Below are positions 51,089 to 60,126 of a stretch of DNA of 64,000 bases, piece by piece (position 1 is the stretch's first letter; every line of letters starts with the position of its first letter). The notes beneath the pieces were generated by a model, which was not told the origin of the DNA, made no database searches, and saw only the letters and a program-made list of their open reading frames with translations. A program made the position numbers and the translations under genes. This DNA comes from Candidatus Aegiribacteria sp. (GTDB lineage: Bacteria > Fermentibacterota > Fermentibacteria > Fermentibacterales > JCC-6), in NCBI GenBank assembly GCA_013138965.1, contig WTBT01000003.1, positions 1 through 64,000 on the forward strand, written 5' to 3'.

Positions 51089-52594
51089 ATGCAGCAAACA
51101 GGATTCGATAACGATAAATACCTTGAGGAGCAGACCAGAGAAATCCTGGAAAGGGTTGAGAGTGCAAAGGGAAGATTGTATCTGGAATTCGGCGGAAAAC
51201 TGATGTTCGACCATCACGCGGCAAGGGTTCTCCCGGGTTACGATCCGAACGTAAAAATAAGGCTTCTTGAAAAGCTGCGTGACCGTGCAGAGATCATTCT
51301 TTGCATATTTGCAGGGGATATAGAGAAGAGAAAGATAAGAGGAGATTTCGGTATCACTTACGATACGGATGCCCTTATGCTTATAGACGGGTTCAGAGAC
51401 ATGGGCATACAACTCAGGGGAGTAGTAATAACAAGGTTCGAAGATCAGCCCTCCGCCATCTCTTTCGAGAACCGCCTTAAAAGGAGAGGCGTTGATGTAT
51501 TCAGGCACTACTACACCAGAGGCTACCCGACTGATGTTAATCTTATAGTAAGTGAGGAGGGATACGGCAGGAACGACTACATTAAGCCCTCGAAGTCCCT
51601 TGTCGTTGTTACAGGGCCGGGGCCGGGCAGCGGAAAACTGGCCACCTGCCTGTCGCAGCTCTACCATGATTTCCAAAAAGGAACGCATGCGGGTTACGCG
51701 AAATTCGAAACTTTCCCTATATGGAACATTCCGCTTAAGCACCCTGCGAATGCCGCATACGAAGCCGCAACCGCCGATCTGCGTGATGTGAATCTTGTAG
51801 ACCCTTTCCACCTCGAAGCCTACGGCACCACAGCAATCAACTACAACAGAGACGTGGAAGCTTTCCCCCTTCTTAAGAGGATACTTGGGAAGATAACAGG
51901 TGATAAATCTCCCTACGCTTCTCCCACGGATATGGGAGTGAACAGAGTGGGTTTCGGGATAACCGATGAACATGTGGTACGCAGAGCAGCCGAGCAGGAA
52001 ATTATCAGAAGGTATTTCCGATACAGCTGCGAGTACGTCATGGGTGTTACAGATAAGGGAACGGTCCAGAAGGTTGAACTGCTCATGGATGATTACGGTC
52101 TGACTCCCGAGAGCAGGCTCGTGGTTGAACCCGCCCGCAGAAACATACCTGAAAGGGAATCGGAGGGAGCTTCGGATCCTGCGGCTGCGGCCGCGCTGAT
52201 GCTAAAAGACGGTACTATTATTACAGGCAGAAGCTCTGACCTGATGAATGCTTCCGCTGCCGTAGTACTGAACGCTATTAAGAAACTTGCGAAAATCGAC
52301 AGCGATGTTCATCTTCTGGCGCCTGCCACCATTGAATCGATAAGACGTCTGAAGAGGTCTATTAACACTTTTCCTCTTCTTCTTGACCTCGAAGAAGTTC
52401 TTGTTGCGCTGAGCGTGAATGCCGCCGTCTTCAAACCCGCATCTGACGGAATGACGAAACTTACCAAGCTGAGAAACTGCGAAGCTCATCTTACCCATAT
52501 GCCTTCATCGGGAGACGAAAGCGGTCTGAGGAGCCTTGGTATTTATCTGACCTGTGACCCTCTTTTCGGCAGCAGAAGACTCTACAACAGCTGA
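51089..52594 (+). CDS. DUF1846 family protein
   Basis: A 501-residue cytosolic protein of the DUF1846 family, structurally characterised in other bacteria but without a firm function. The N-terminal region YLEFGGKLMFDHHAARVLPG and RAEIILCIFAGDIEKRKIRGDFGITYD is the family hallmark; a P-loop-like TGPGPGSGKLATCLSQLYHD lies near residues 175-195, so a nucleotide may be bound. YDPF-like KLVDPFHLEAYGTTAINYNRD and the last third are conserved as well. The start ATG is preceded by GAAGGAAG; a TTG one codon earlier is less likely. It is about 185 bp upstream of rpsF. Confidence 0.88.
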   Translation: MQQTGFDNDKYLEEQTREILERVESAKGRLYLEFGGKLMFDHHAARVLPGYDPNVKIRLLEKLRDRAEIILCIFAGDIEKRKIRGDFGITYDTDALMLIDGFRDMGIQLRGVVITRFEDQPSAISFENRLKRRGVDVFRHYYTRGYPTDVNLIVSEEGYGRNDYIKPSKSLVVVTGPGPGSGKLATCLSQLYHDFQKGTHAGYAKFETFPIWNIPLKHPANAAYEAATADLRDVNLVDPFHLEAYGTTAINYNRDVEAFPLLKRILGKITGDKSPYASPTDMGVNRVGFGITDEHVVRRAAEQEIIRRYFRYSCEYVMGVTDKGTVQKVELLMDDYGLTPESRLVVEPARRNIPERESEGASDPAAAAALMLKDGTIITGRSSDLMNASAAVVLNAIKKLAKIDSDVHLLAPATIESIRRLKRSINTFPLLLDLEEVLVALSVNAAVFKPASDGMTKLTKLRNCEAHLTHMPSSGDESGLRSLGIYLTCDPLFGSRRLYNS

Positions 52595-52686
52595 AAAGAT
52601 CAGCACGCCAGGGCTTGACCCCGCGGCTTGACTTGCTGATGATAGCGTTGTTGTTTGCTGCGAATACGCAGCCCGAAGTGACGCAG

Positions 52687-52741
52687 GTCACCGGACCGGA
52701 AACGATTATCAGTAAGAAAGTGCTCCTTCCGGTCGGGTGAC
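52687..52741 (+). promoter_or_regulatory. rpsF leader hairpin, possible S6:S18 autoregulatory site
   Basis: A long stem of outer arms GTCACC/GGTGAC and inner arms CCGGAA/TTCCGG, joined by a 3x3 internal segment with one mismatch, and a 25-base loop. It ends 37 bp before the rpsF start codon. Known S6 leaders use a stem with an unpaired CCG trinucleotide; here a CCG occurs within the stem, so identity with that family is only suggested. Confidence 0.45.
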
Positions 52742-52778
52742 GTAAGTGTTTTACCTGAATATGGAAGGAGTTTCTGGT

Positions 52779-53141
52779 TTGCGAGACTACGAAACTGTAA
52801 TAATCTGGACTGCCAGCATCCCCGAAGGTGATATCGAAAAAGGACACGATCGTGTCGTAGAGATCATCAAGGGTGATGGAGGCACATACAAAGGTTCCGA
52901 CAAATGGAGCCGCCGCATTCTGGCCTATCCCATCAGAAAACAGACCGAAGGCATATACCATTTCCTTAAGTGGAATGGCAGCATGAATGTAACAAGCGCT
53001 ATCGACAAACATCTCAAGATCAATGAAGACTGCCTGAGATTTCTTACTCTCCGGAGCGACGGAGATGGACTGTCCTCCTGGGAGGATGCGGTCGATGATG
53101 AGGTGGAAGAAGACGAAGAAATGGAGAGCGAGGATCAGTAA
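52779..53141 (+). CDS. rpsF: 30S ribosomal protein S6
   Basis: A 120-residue S6 protein. RDYETVIIWTASIPEGDI is the usual opening and KLINEDCLRFLTLR-like HLKINEDCLRFLTLR the conserved end of the fold; the C-terminus is a long acidic tail (VDDEVEEDEEMESEDQ). I place the start at TTG 52779, because AAGGAG lies 8 bp upstream and S6 proteins begin M-R-x-Y-E; the ATG 11 codons earlier overlaps that ribosome site. First gene of the ribosomal/ssb operon; its stop overlaps the ssb start (TAATG). Confidence 0.95.
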   Translation: MRDYETVIIWTASIPEGDIEKGHDRVVEIIKGDGGTYKGSDKWSRRILAYPIRKQTEGIYHFLKWNGSMNVTSAIDKHLKINEDCLRFLTLRSDGDGLSSWEDAVDDEVEEDEEMESEDQ

Positions 53142-53599
53142 TGGATCTGAGAATGCCCAGTATCAACAAGGTTATCATCTCGGGAAATCTTGTCCGGGAC
53201 CCTGATACAAGGATCCTGGAAAACGGTACTCATCTCGCCAAGATGTCCGTTGCGAACAACCAGCGCTACCGGGACAGGAACGGGGAATGGCAGGAAAAGA
53301 CATGCTACGTGAACGTTATAGCGTGGAGAAAGACTGCGGAACTTGTAAGTGAATTCTGCAGAAAGGGTTCGCCCGTCCTGATTGAAGGGGAACTTGTATT
53401 CAATTCCTGGGAAGACAGGGATGGCAACAAAAGAAATCAGCTGGAAGTTAACGCCAGGAGAATACAGTTTCTCGAGAAAAAGGGTCAGAATTCTTCCTAT
53501 ACAGATGACTCCACTGAGCGTTCCGGCAGTATACCGGACGGTAATAAACACGATTCCGCGCCGGAGCCCGTGGCACAGGATGACGATATCCCGTTCTGA
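53141..53599 (+). CDS. ssb: single-stranded DNA-binding protein
   Basis: A 152-residue SSB. An OB-fold covers residues 5-110 (NKVIISGNLVRDPDTRIL, then KTCYVNVIAWRKTAELV, and GSPVLIEGELVFNSWEDRDGN), a flexible middle follows and the acidic tip DDDIPF is the interaction motif for replication and repair partners. Translationally coupled to rpsF. Located as in many bacteria between rpsF and rpsR. Confidence 0.95.
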   Translation: MDLRMPSINKVIISGNLVRDPDTRILENGTHLAKMSVANNQRYRDRNGEWQEKTCYVNVIAWRKTAELVSEFCRKGSPVLIEGELVFNSWEDRDGNKRNQLEVNARRIQFLEKKGQNSSYTDDSTERSGSIPDGNKHDSAPEPVAQDDDIPF

Positions 53600-53604
53600 T
53601 AACC

Positions 53605-53958
53605 ATGACTGTCTCGCGAGAAACACCCGAGTTGAACTACATCGTCCTTACCGGACGGATTATAGAAAAAGGTGAACTAAGATCATCCAGCTTCGGTATC
53701 TTCGTAATAAGGTTCAAGCTGGAAAATTCACTATCGTATTCTGTTGGAAGTTCGGAAGAAGGGAAGAAAACCTACGTCATCAATGTTGAGGCGTGGGGAA
53801 GCCTCGCGGAGAGAATTGACCGCAGTATTACGAATGGGAACTTTGTATTACTTGAGGGTAATCTTGTAAGTAGATCCTACGAAGACAGATCTAAAGGATT
53901 ACACCATAGAATGATCGTTAAGGCTACCGACGTAATGGCGTTGGAATCCGGATCATAA
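53605..53958 (+). CDS. second SSB-like OB-fold protein
   Basis: A 117-residue paralogue-like OB-fold protein directly after ssb. LNYIVLTGRIIEKGELR and KKTYVINVEAWGSLAERID, then GNFVLLEGNLVSRSYEDRS follow the SSB fold, and Trp in NVEAWG is conserved. It has no acidic DDDIPF tip, so it cannot recruit partners in the usual way. It may be a PriB-like or accessory ssDNA-binding protein; it might also form mixed oligomers with Ssb. Start ATG 5 bp after the ssb stop. Confidence 0.8.
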   Translation: MTVSRETPELNYIVLTGRIIEKGELRSSSFGIFVIRFKLENSLSYSVGSSEEGKKTYVINVEAWGSLAERIDRSITNGNFVLLEGNLVSRSYEDRSKGLHHRMIVKATDVMALESGS

Positions 53959-53979
53959 GGACCATCAGGAGGAACCGAT

Positions 53980-54237
53980 TTGGTCGCGAAAATAAGAATG
54001 AAGAAAAAGAACAGTAAGTTCGGACGTAAGAAAAAATGTCGTTTCTGCGTAAATCCGAAGATGGAAATATCGTATAAGAACGAAAGAATGCTCCAGAGGT
54101 ATGTTTCAGACAGGGGGAAAATCGTAGCCAGGCGCGTTACGGGCAACTGCGCGAAGCACCAGAGAAGGGTTGCCAATGCCATCAAGGTGGCGCGGTTCCT
54201 TGCTCTCGTTCCCTACGTTAGAGAACACTACAGATAA
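53980..54237 (+). CDS. rpsR: 30S ribosomal protein S18
   Basis: An 85-residue S18 protein with the zinc-site variant CRFCVNPK, DRGKIVARRVTGNCAKHQRR and VARFLALVPYV typical of the family. It begins at TTG 53980, 7 bp after a perfect AGGAGG. Partner of S6 in the 30S platform. Third ribosome-related position in the operon. Confidence 0.97.
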   Translation: MVAKIRMKKKNSKFGRKKKCRFCVNPKMEISYKNERMLQRYVSDRGKIVARRVTGNCAKHQRRVANAIKVARFLALVPYVREHYR

Positions 54238-54257
54238 ACACTCGGCAGGCCTGCACG

Positions 54258-55130
54258 ATGCTAAATAAGCCAGCAGGAACGGGAAGCGGTTTCTTCGGTA
54301 TTATTGCCGTGGGGATTATTCTCGTTCTTATGGGAATTCCATTCGTTGGAATGACTGTAATGACGGTGATGCTGCTTACCCCGAATTCAAGATTCGGCCT
54401 GCCTTTGGCTCTGGCAACTCTTTTCGTCGTTTACCTGATATCCGACTTCACCGGTGCTCTCATAGCGGCAACGGGAGCAGGGCTCATCACGGCCTGCATA
54501 CGATCCGGCAGGAGTTTCCGGTTTTCCGTCGCGGCAGCTGCAGCAGCTACTGCGCTGGCTTCAATTTTCGGAACACTTCTGCTTCCGGAGCAGTCAGTGC
54601 TGTCAGGAGACAATGTTGAAACCCTTGTGCAGTTTTACAGCTCCACGGGAATGAGTTCAACGGAGATTATTTTTGTAATGAATGTTCTGATGTACATACT
54701 GCCTTCCATTCTGGCACTATGGGCAGCGGCGGGAGTGATCGCTTCGGCATCGGCTGTAAAGCTGATTAACAGACGAAGAGGCATTGAGCTTGCTCTTCCC
54801 GGGGATCATTCCCTGAGGATGGGCTTGATACCCGCCTGGATTCTTATAGCGGCACTGGCAGTTAATCTTGCAGGCAGCAGCCTTCCCGTTTTTCTTCAGC
54901 AGGCAGCTGTAAATATTTCGATTTTCATGATTCTGCCCTACTCCGCTGTGGGGCTTGCAGTGTGCAGAAAAGTATTGTCAATGTATCCTCAGGGACTTAT
55001 CCTGGCGGCCCTTTTAGCAATAGTGTTTCCGCCTTTTGCCCTTGGAGTACTGCTAATTACCGGTATACTTGATACATGGTTCGATTTCAGAACACGTCTT
55101 AAGAAGATAAATGAAAGGAAAAATCAATAA
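54258..55130 (+). CDS. DUF2232-type integral membrane protein
   Basis: A 290-residue protein with about eight TMs (first FFGIIAVGIILVLMGIPF, last LILAALLAIVFPPFALGVLL) between rpsR and rplI. Position and topology agree with the YybS/DUF2232 family, which commonly occupies this place in bacterial genomes. The function is unknown. Start ATG 20 bp after rpsR; its stop overlaps the rplI start by one base. Confidence 0.8.
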   Translation: MLNKPAGTGSGFFGIIAVGIILVLMGIPFVGMTVMTVMLLTPNSRFGLPLALATLFVVYLISDFTGALIAATGAGLITACIRSGRSFRFSVAAAAAATALASIFGTLLLPEQSVLSGDNVETLVQFYSSTGMSSTEIIFVMNVLMYILPSILALWAAAGVIASASAVKLINRRRGIELALPGDHSLRMGLIPAWILIAALAVNLAGSSLPVFLQQAAVNISIFMILPYSAVGLAVCRKVLSMYPQGLILAALLAIVFPPFALGVLLITGILDTWFDFRTRLKKINERKNQ

Positions 55131-55582
55131 TGAAAGTACTTCTTATCAAAAGCGTAGAAGACCTTGGTCTTGGAGGTGATATTGTGGATGTAGCCAACGG
55201 CTACGCCAGAAATTACCTGTTTCCGAGGAATTTCGCTGTAAAGGCTACGTCAGCCGCTATAAAATCGGCAGAACTATACAGGTCAAGGGCTGTTGAAGAA
55301 CAGACCAGAGTATCCGCTGAGTCCCAGCAGCTCGCTGATAAGCTCAAGGGTTTTGCTGTCGAGATCAAAACGGCGGCTGATGAGAACGGACACCTTTACG
55401 GAAGTGTCAATGAAAGGCACATTTCCGATATCATAAATGAGGCCGGCTTCAACATAGATATCGAGCAGGTTCTTCTTAGCGAACACCTTAAAACCATTGG
55501 AGAGTACCCCGTTACCGTTAAGATCTACGGTGATATCCGTACAGAGATAACAGTCAGGATTCTCCGCGAAGAGCAGGAATAA
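55130..55582 (+). CDS. rplI: 50S ribosomal protein L9
   Basis: A 150-residue L9: N-terminal domain MKVLLIKSVEDLGLGGDIVD with VANGYARNYLFPRNFAVKAT (the signature), a connecting helix and C-terminal domain with GHLYGSVNERHISDII. Full length. Starts within the DUF2232 stop overlap and is followed after 5 bp by tsaD. Confidence 0.97.
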   Translation: MKVLLIKSVEDLGLGGDIVDVANGYARNYLFPRNFAVKATSAAIKSAELYRSRAVEEQTRVSAESQQLADKLKGFAVEIKTAADENGHLYGSVNERHISDIINEAGFNIDIEQVLLSEHLKTIGEYPVTVKIYGDIRTEITVRILREEQE

Positions 55583-55587
55583 TTCTT

Positions 55588-56601
55588 TTGAGAATACTGG
55601 CCGTAGAAACATCCTGCGATGATACAGCGGTTGCTCTGCTTGATGGATGCAGTGCGATTGAGGAACGGGTTTTCACTCAGCAAGGACACTCAAAACACGG
55701 AGGGGTTGTACCGGAACTGGCTTCACGCAGCCATATGAGGATCCTTCCCGGACTTGTGAGTGATATTCTTATTGCAGCGGGAATGGATAGCCTTGAGGGA
55801 ATCGACGTTTTCGCGGCAACAGCCGGTCCCGGGCTTACAGGCTCTTTGCTGGTGGGTCTGACCTGGAGCAAGGCAGCGGCCTGGGCCGCCGGAAAACGTT
55901 TCCTTGGCATAAATCACCTGGCAGCTCACCTCTACATTCACTACGGGCAGAAGCGACAGGTAGCCTTTCCCGCAGCCGCTCTTCTCGTTTCCGGTGGTCA
56001 TACGAGTCTTTTTCGGATGAACTCATGGCAGGAGATCCTTCTTCTGGGCTCAACAAGGGATGACGCTGCAGGAGAGGCCTTTGACAAAACAGCTAAACTT
56101 ACCGGTCTTGGCTATCCGGGGGGGGCGGCTCTTGATGTTGCCGCCGACAGCGGCAACCCTGAGAACTGTTCACTTCCGTCTCCCATGCCTGACCCATCAC
56201 TGCCCGAATTCAGTTTCAGCGGGCTCAAAACCGCTGCTAAACTGCTCTGGGAAGGGGGAGCGGACCGCAACGATCTTGCTGCTTCGTTCAGAAGAACAGT
56301 CGTAGATCTCCTGGTTTCCAAACTGATGTATCAGGCTGAGAAGCTCGAAGCGAAAAGTGTTCTTGCCGCAGGCGGCGTTATTGCCAACAGTCTTCTGCGG
56401 AAAGCTCTCAGGCAGGAATGTGCCGCAAGAAAACTGGAACTGTTCCTTCCCGATAAAGAACATTCCACTGACAACGCTCTGATGGTCGGGCGGGCTGCTG
56501 CTGCCATTCTCGAACGGAACCCTGAGGCTTCATCTCCTCTATCCTGCAACGCATTCGCCAGATGGTCGGGAAGCAGGCTTTCTCCTGTCGGTTGCCCCTG
56601 A
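55588..56601 (+). CDS. tsaD: tRNA N6-adenosine threonylcarbamoyltransferase TsaD
   Basis: A 337-residue ASKHA-fold enzyme that transfers threonylcarbamoyl to A37 of ANN-decoding tRNAs together with TsaB/E/C. LAVETSCDDTAVALL opens it; HSKHGGVVPELASRSHM, GLTGSLLVGLTW, INHLAAHLYIHY (metal-binding HxxxH), LVSGGHTSLF and SGLKTA complete the signature. Starts at TTG 55588 (M-R-I-L-A-V-E), with GCAGGA upstream; no ATG or GTG upstream gives a better fit. Confidence 0.95.
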   Translation: MRILAVETSCDDTAVALLDGCSAIEERVFTQQGHSKHGGVVPELASRSHMRILPGLVSDILIAAGMDSLEGIDVFAATAGPGLTGSLLVGLTWSKAAAWAAGKRFLGINHLAAHLYIHYGQKRQVAFPAAALLVSGGHTSLFRMNSWQEILLLGSTRDDAAGEAFDKTAKLTGLGYPGGAALDVAADSGNPENCSLPSPMPDPSLPEFSFSGLKTAAKLLWEGGADRNDLAASFRRTVVDLLVSKLMYQAEKLEAKSVLAAGGVIANSLLRKALRQECAARKLELFLPDKEHSTDNALMVGRAAAAILERNPEASSPLSCNAFARWSGSRLSPVGCP

Positions 56602-56657
56602 TCTCTATAGTACAGTATTTATGATTGAACGGTCATATGTATTCAGGAGAAGATTTT

Positions 56658-57053
56658 ATGCAGGCAGATTTCTCGCAGGGTATTGATATTGTCAGTATCA
56701 GACGTATAGAGAAAGCCCTCGAAAGAAGCGGAATCAGTTTCCTGCACAGAATTTTCAATGGGAGGGAACTTGAATTGCAGGGGGATACCGGTTTCCTGGC
56801 AACCAGATTCGCCGCGAAGGAAGCTTTTTTTAAAGCCCTCGGAACAGGTGTTTCTTTCGGCGTCAGGTGGCATGATTTCATTCTACCGCCTGCGAAACAG
56901 CTTTCTCTGATCCCTGTTGTAAGCGGCAGGTCATTGGAATTGCTGGAAAGCAGAAGAGTTCTGGTAAGCGTCTCCCGCACGAAAACTACCGCGGTAGCCG
57001 TTGTATTTCTTGAAGCTGCAGGGGAGGGGTATGAAGTACTGGGTAACACCTGA
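56658..57053 (+). CDS. acpS: holo-[acyl-carrier-protein] synthase AcpS
   Basis: A 131-residue phosphopantetheinyl transferase that activates acyl-carrier protein. GIDIVSIRRIEKAL (metal Asp) and RFAAKEAFFKALGTG (metal Glu) are the two signatures. I start it at ATG 56658 with AGGAGA 7 bp upstream, not at the further upstream in-frame ATG. It overlaps nnr by 23 bp, a conserved pairing in many bacteria. Confidence 0.93.
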   Translation: MQADFSQGIDIVSIRRIEKALERSGISFLHRIFNGRELELQGDTGFLATRFAAKEAFFKALGTGVSFGVRWHDFILPPAKQLSLIPVVSGRSLELLESRRVLVSVSRTKTTAVAVVFLEAAGEGYEVLGNT

Positions 57054-58578
57054 GGAAATGGCTGAATACGACAGGAGAGCCATTGAAAATGAAACTCCTG
57101 GAGATGTTCTGATGGAAAGGGCCGGAACCGCAGCGGCAGAAACAGCCATGAAAATGACGAAACCGGAAAACGGTCCGGTCATCGTATTCGCCGGTCCTGG
57201 AAATAACGGCGGTGACGGCCTTGTCCTTGCGAGAAAACTCGGGAAAAGTGCATACAAAGTATTCGTTGTTCTTGCTGCCGTTGCCGGAAGGAGCCTCTCT
57301 CACGACTGCCAGACCAATCTGGGCAGGTACGCCCAGGGAGGCGGAACTGTCCTTTCACCGAAGAACATGCATGACCTTCCCGATTCCGCAGGCCTTGTCG
57401 TTGACGCTCTTCTGGGCACCGGGTTCAGAGGAGAGATCCGGGATGTATTCGCCGAATGTCTTGAGAAGATCAAGGATTACGACTGCAAAGTTCTTGCTGT
57501 GGATACTCCCTCCGGGATCAACGGAAAAACAGGCAAGGTGGACCCCCTTGCGGTACGCGCCGATGTAACGATAACCTTTGCCGCGCCCAAAGCGGGGCTT
57601 CTTTTCCCGCCCGGCTGCAGCTGTTCAGGAAGCATTTTCACGGCTGATATCGGAATAGGCGTTGATGAGTCCAGTAACCGCATGATCCCCGGACTGAGTG
57701 ATGTTTCGGCTCTTCTTCCTGACCGGCCCGTGGACGGACATAAAGGTACATTTGGAAGACTGCTGCTTGTCGGTGGTTCCGAAACGATGCCGGGCGCTCC
57801 TCAGCTGATGTCACTTGGAGCTCTGCGTTCCGGAGCCGGCCTTGTGACCCTTTCGGTACCGCTTTCCGCGCATCAGCTTATAGCAGGGCGTATTCCCGAA
57901 GTGCTTTCATCCTACTTTCTTCCCGGTGATGCCGCGGGTATTACCGATCCGGGGAATTTCCAGGCGGCAGCAGTCGGGCCGGGAATGGGAAATAACACAG
58001 CAACAAAAAAGGTCATTACCCATATACTGAAAAACTGGTCCGTTCCCCTGGTACTGGACGCGGATGCCCTGAATGTCCTTGATGACCACCCCGCGACAAT
58101 TCTGAAGGAATACGCTGGACCTCTCCTGATAACACCTCATCCCGGAGAAATGTCAAGACTTATGAAATGCGACCCCTCAAACATCGTCAGCAGGTCCTGG
58201 GCAGCGCGAAGACTGGCCGAATCAGCGGGTATCACCGTTATTCTTAAGGGCAGGCCGACTATGGTTTTCCATCAGGACAAAGGCTGCTGCACCATACCTG
58301 CGGGCAACAGCGGTCTTGCCACGGGTGGAAGCGGTGACATTCTCACAGGGATCGTGTCATCCCTCATGGCCCAGGGCATGGAGCCCTTCGACGCGGGTGT
58401 ACTCGGAGTATACGTACATGGTCTGGCTGCGGATATCGCCATAGAAAATTCCTCCGAAAGGTCTCTTATACCCTCTGATGTAGCTTCCAGCCTTGGAAAG
58501 GCTTTTCGCGTTATAGAAAAAGGCGGGAACAGTGATCTTCTGACATCGGGAGGCAAGTGGAACAGTGACTACTTGTAA
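57031..58578 (+). CDS. nnr: bifunctional NAD(P)H-hydrate repair enzyme Nnr
   Basis: A 515-residue fusion of the NAD(P)H-hydrate epimerase (NnrE, about 1-215) and ADP/ATP-dependent dehydratase (NnrD, about 225-510), which repair damaged NAD(P)HX. NnrE has FAGPGNNGGDGLVLAR, VDALLGTGFRGE and DTPSGINGKTGK; NnrD has HKGTFGRLLLVGGS, AVGPGMGNN, DADALNVL, TPHPGEMSRL and ATGGSGDILTGIV. Both active sites are complete. Start is the ATG right after GGGGAGGGGT; a longer in-frame form overlaps acpS further. Confidence 0.95.
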   Translation: MKYWVTPEEMAEYDRRAIENETPGDVLMERAGTAAAETAMKMTKPENGPVIVFAGPGNNGGDGLVLARKLGKSAYKVFVVLAAVAGRSLSHDCQTNLGRYAQGGGTVLSPKNMHDLPDSAGLVVDALLGTGFRGEIRDVFAECLEKIKDYDCKVLAVDTPSGINGKTGKVDPLAVRADVTITFAAPKAGLLFPPGCSCSGSIFTADIGIGVDESSNRMIPGLSDVSALLPDRPVDGHKGTFGRLLLVGGSETMPGAPQLMSLGALRSGAGLVTLSVPLSAHQLIAGRIPEVLSSYFLPGDAAGITDPGNFQAAAVGPGMGNNTATKKVITHILKNWSVPLVLDADALNVLDDHPATILKEYAGPLLITPHPGEMSRLMKCDPSNIVSRSWAARRLAESAGITVILKGRPTMVFHQDKGCCTIPAGNSGLATGGSGDILTGIVSSLMAQGMEPFDAGVLGVYVHGLAADIAIENSSERSLIPSDVASSLGKAFRVIEKGGNSDLLTSGGKWNSDYL

Positions 58579-58939
58579 GGAAATTGGATTTGCACCATTT
58601 CACCAAAATGACCCAAAACGACATATCCGACCCGATATCATCCAATTTCGCTACCCGAAACTGACCACACTACCCGAACTCCGCAGCCGTCACCTCCGAT
58701 CCCTGCGAAACCCCCGCATTGGGCCACCCATGAAGCCCGATTGCTTTGTTCCTAACCGACTTCTATCTCAGGAACATCATCCTGATCTGGATGGTCATAA
58801 CCTCGAGGGTTATTCCAGAATCTGACTGAAATCTCCCAATGCGAACAGAGCCATACAGGGTTCTCTTGAAGACAGACGTAGTTGACCTCAATAAATCCGT
58901 GTTCTAGAATATTATCACTCCAAGAAAGAAAGGTGAAAT
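58579..58939. other. non-coding interval with repeat copy A
   Basis: No intact gene. It starts inside the sequence following nnr and contains copy A of the approximately 110-bp direct repeat (58603-58720). A short frame on the plus strand is probably chance. Confidence 0.5.
58603..58720 (+). repeat. dispersed direct repeat, copy A
   Basis: 118 bp starting CCAAAATGACCCAAAACGAC and ending CCCCGCATT. Copy B lies at 61051-61160 in the same orientation. The two differ by a few substitutions; copy A has an 18-bp insertion that partly duplicates ACCCGA-AC, and copy B has a 12-bp insertion near AATGAAATCAAC. Confidence 0.85.
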
Positions 58940-59449
58940 ATGAAATTTCTTCTGATTGTGCTTCTTGCAGCTTCCTTCTCAGCTTTCTCTGGTCTTTTTG
59001 AATTCGGTGGTCACGCCGGCATATTCCTGCCGGCAGGGGATGATCTTGATCAATTTAAAACCAGCCCTATCTTCGGTGTGGATGCTCTCGTGCACATGCC
59101 TATGTTCGCTATTGAGGGAAGTATCAGTTACGCTCCTCTCAGCACGGATGGGTTACCCGGTGTAACTGATTATTCGGCTAACATAATTCCTGTACTGGCT
59201 GGAATCCGCACCTATGCAGGACCGCTCTTCTACGCCGGAGGTCTGGCATATCATATAACATCGGTCAGTTTCGTTGATATTGCGGGTGTTAAGCAAGATG
59301 AAACGAAAAGCAAGTTCGGCGGCTACGCAAACGTCGGGACGGTCTTACCCGTTGGAGGCATGGACATCGAAGCAAGTCTGAAATACCACCTTGTGGATTT
59401 CGATTTCGATAGTGCCTGGTTCGGTCTGACAGCAGGTATCAACCTCTAG
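58940..59449 (+). CDS. outer-membrane beta-barrel protein
   Basis: A 169-residue protein with signal peptide (MKFLLIVLLAASFSAFSG) and eight short amphipathic strands, typical of small OmpX/OmpW-like barrels (GHAGIFLPAGDDLDQF, VDALVHMPMFAIEGSISYAP, KFGGYANVGTVLPVGGMDIE, AWFGLTAGINL). Terminal residue is Leu rather than Phe. AAGAAAGG precedes the ATG. Confidence 0.75.
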   Translation: MKFLLIVLLAASFSAFSGLFEFGGHAGIFLPAGDDLDQFKTSPIFGVDALVHMPMFAIEGSISYAPLSTDGLPGVTDYSANIIPVLAGIRTYAGPLFYAGGLAYHITSVSFVDIAGVKQDETKSKFGGYANVGTVLPVGGMDIEASLKYHLVDFDFDSAWFGLTAGINL

Positions 59450-59519
59450 GAGGTTGTCCGATAATGGGCATTGAGCAGGGGGACTCTCATCAGGATGGTG
59501 AGTGTCCCTTACTTCTCCG

Positions 59520-59906
59520 TTACAATCCCTTTGCCCGGTACATTCTGTGAAATCGGCACGAAGCCACGAACATAACAGTTGTGAAAAGAAACAGCATAAG
59601 AAAACAGAGCCATACAGGGAAGTAAGGAACAGCTCCGTACGCCGCTCTTATCAGAGAGCCTGCATAGGACAGAGGAGAGAGTGGCGCCACCCATCCTGCC
59701 CAGGCCGGCATCTGCTCTATGGGAACGAATATCCCGCTTACAAACAGCAGCGGCAGTCGAACCAGGTTCGAAAGAAGCATGATGTTGGAAGGGCTGGCTG
59801 CGGGTGGTGACGAGAGAAGAACTCCCAGAGACGCGAAAGTCAACGCGCCTGCCGGAATGCTGACTCGCTCGCGCAACTTGTGATTAATTCTCTGAATGAC
59901 TATCAT
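59520..59906 (-). pseudogene. ABC-2 type permease, C-terminal fragment
   Basis: About 128 residues with the C-terminal half of an ABC-2 transporter permease: LLSSPPAASPSNIMLLSNL, LPLLFVSGIFVPIEQMP and APLSPLSYAGSLIRAA (the family's xxFSGxFxPxxxMPxWxxxxxxxSPLxY pattern), followed by a last TM and basic tail. The N-terminal half with the first TMs is missing, and no ATPase partner is adjacent, so I regard it as a remnant. It may still be translated. Confidence 0.75.
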
Positions 59907-60126
59907 TAACAGTGCAAGTTATACAATTAAGGCAACGGACATAAGAACCTGATAATCGGGATGTATCGAAATTACGAAAACTGAGAGTCAAGACCTATTG
60001 AATGACAAATGGATATCGACTCGTGTTATCAGGCAGGAAAACCAGCATATAACCGTATCAAATGCACCCTGGCTGATATCAAGGCGACATTCAAAAGGAA
60101 TAGTGCATACTCTGGAAAGGACATTT

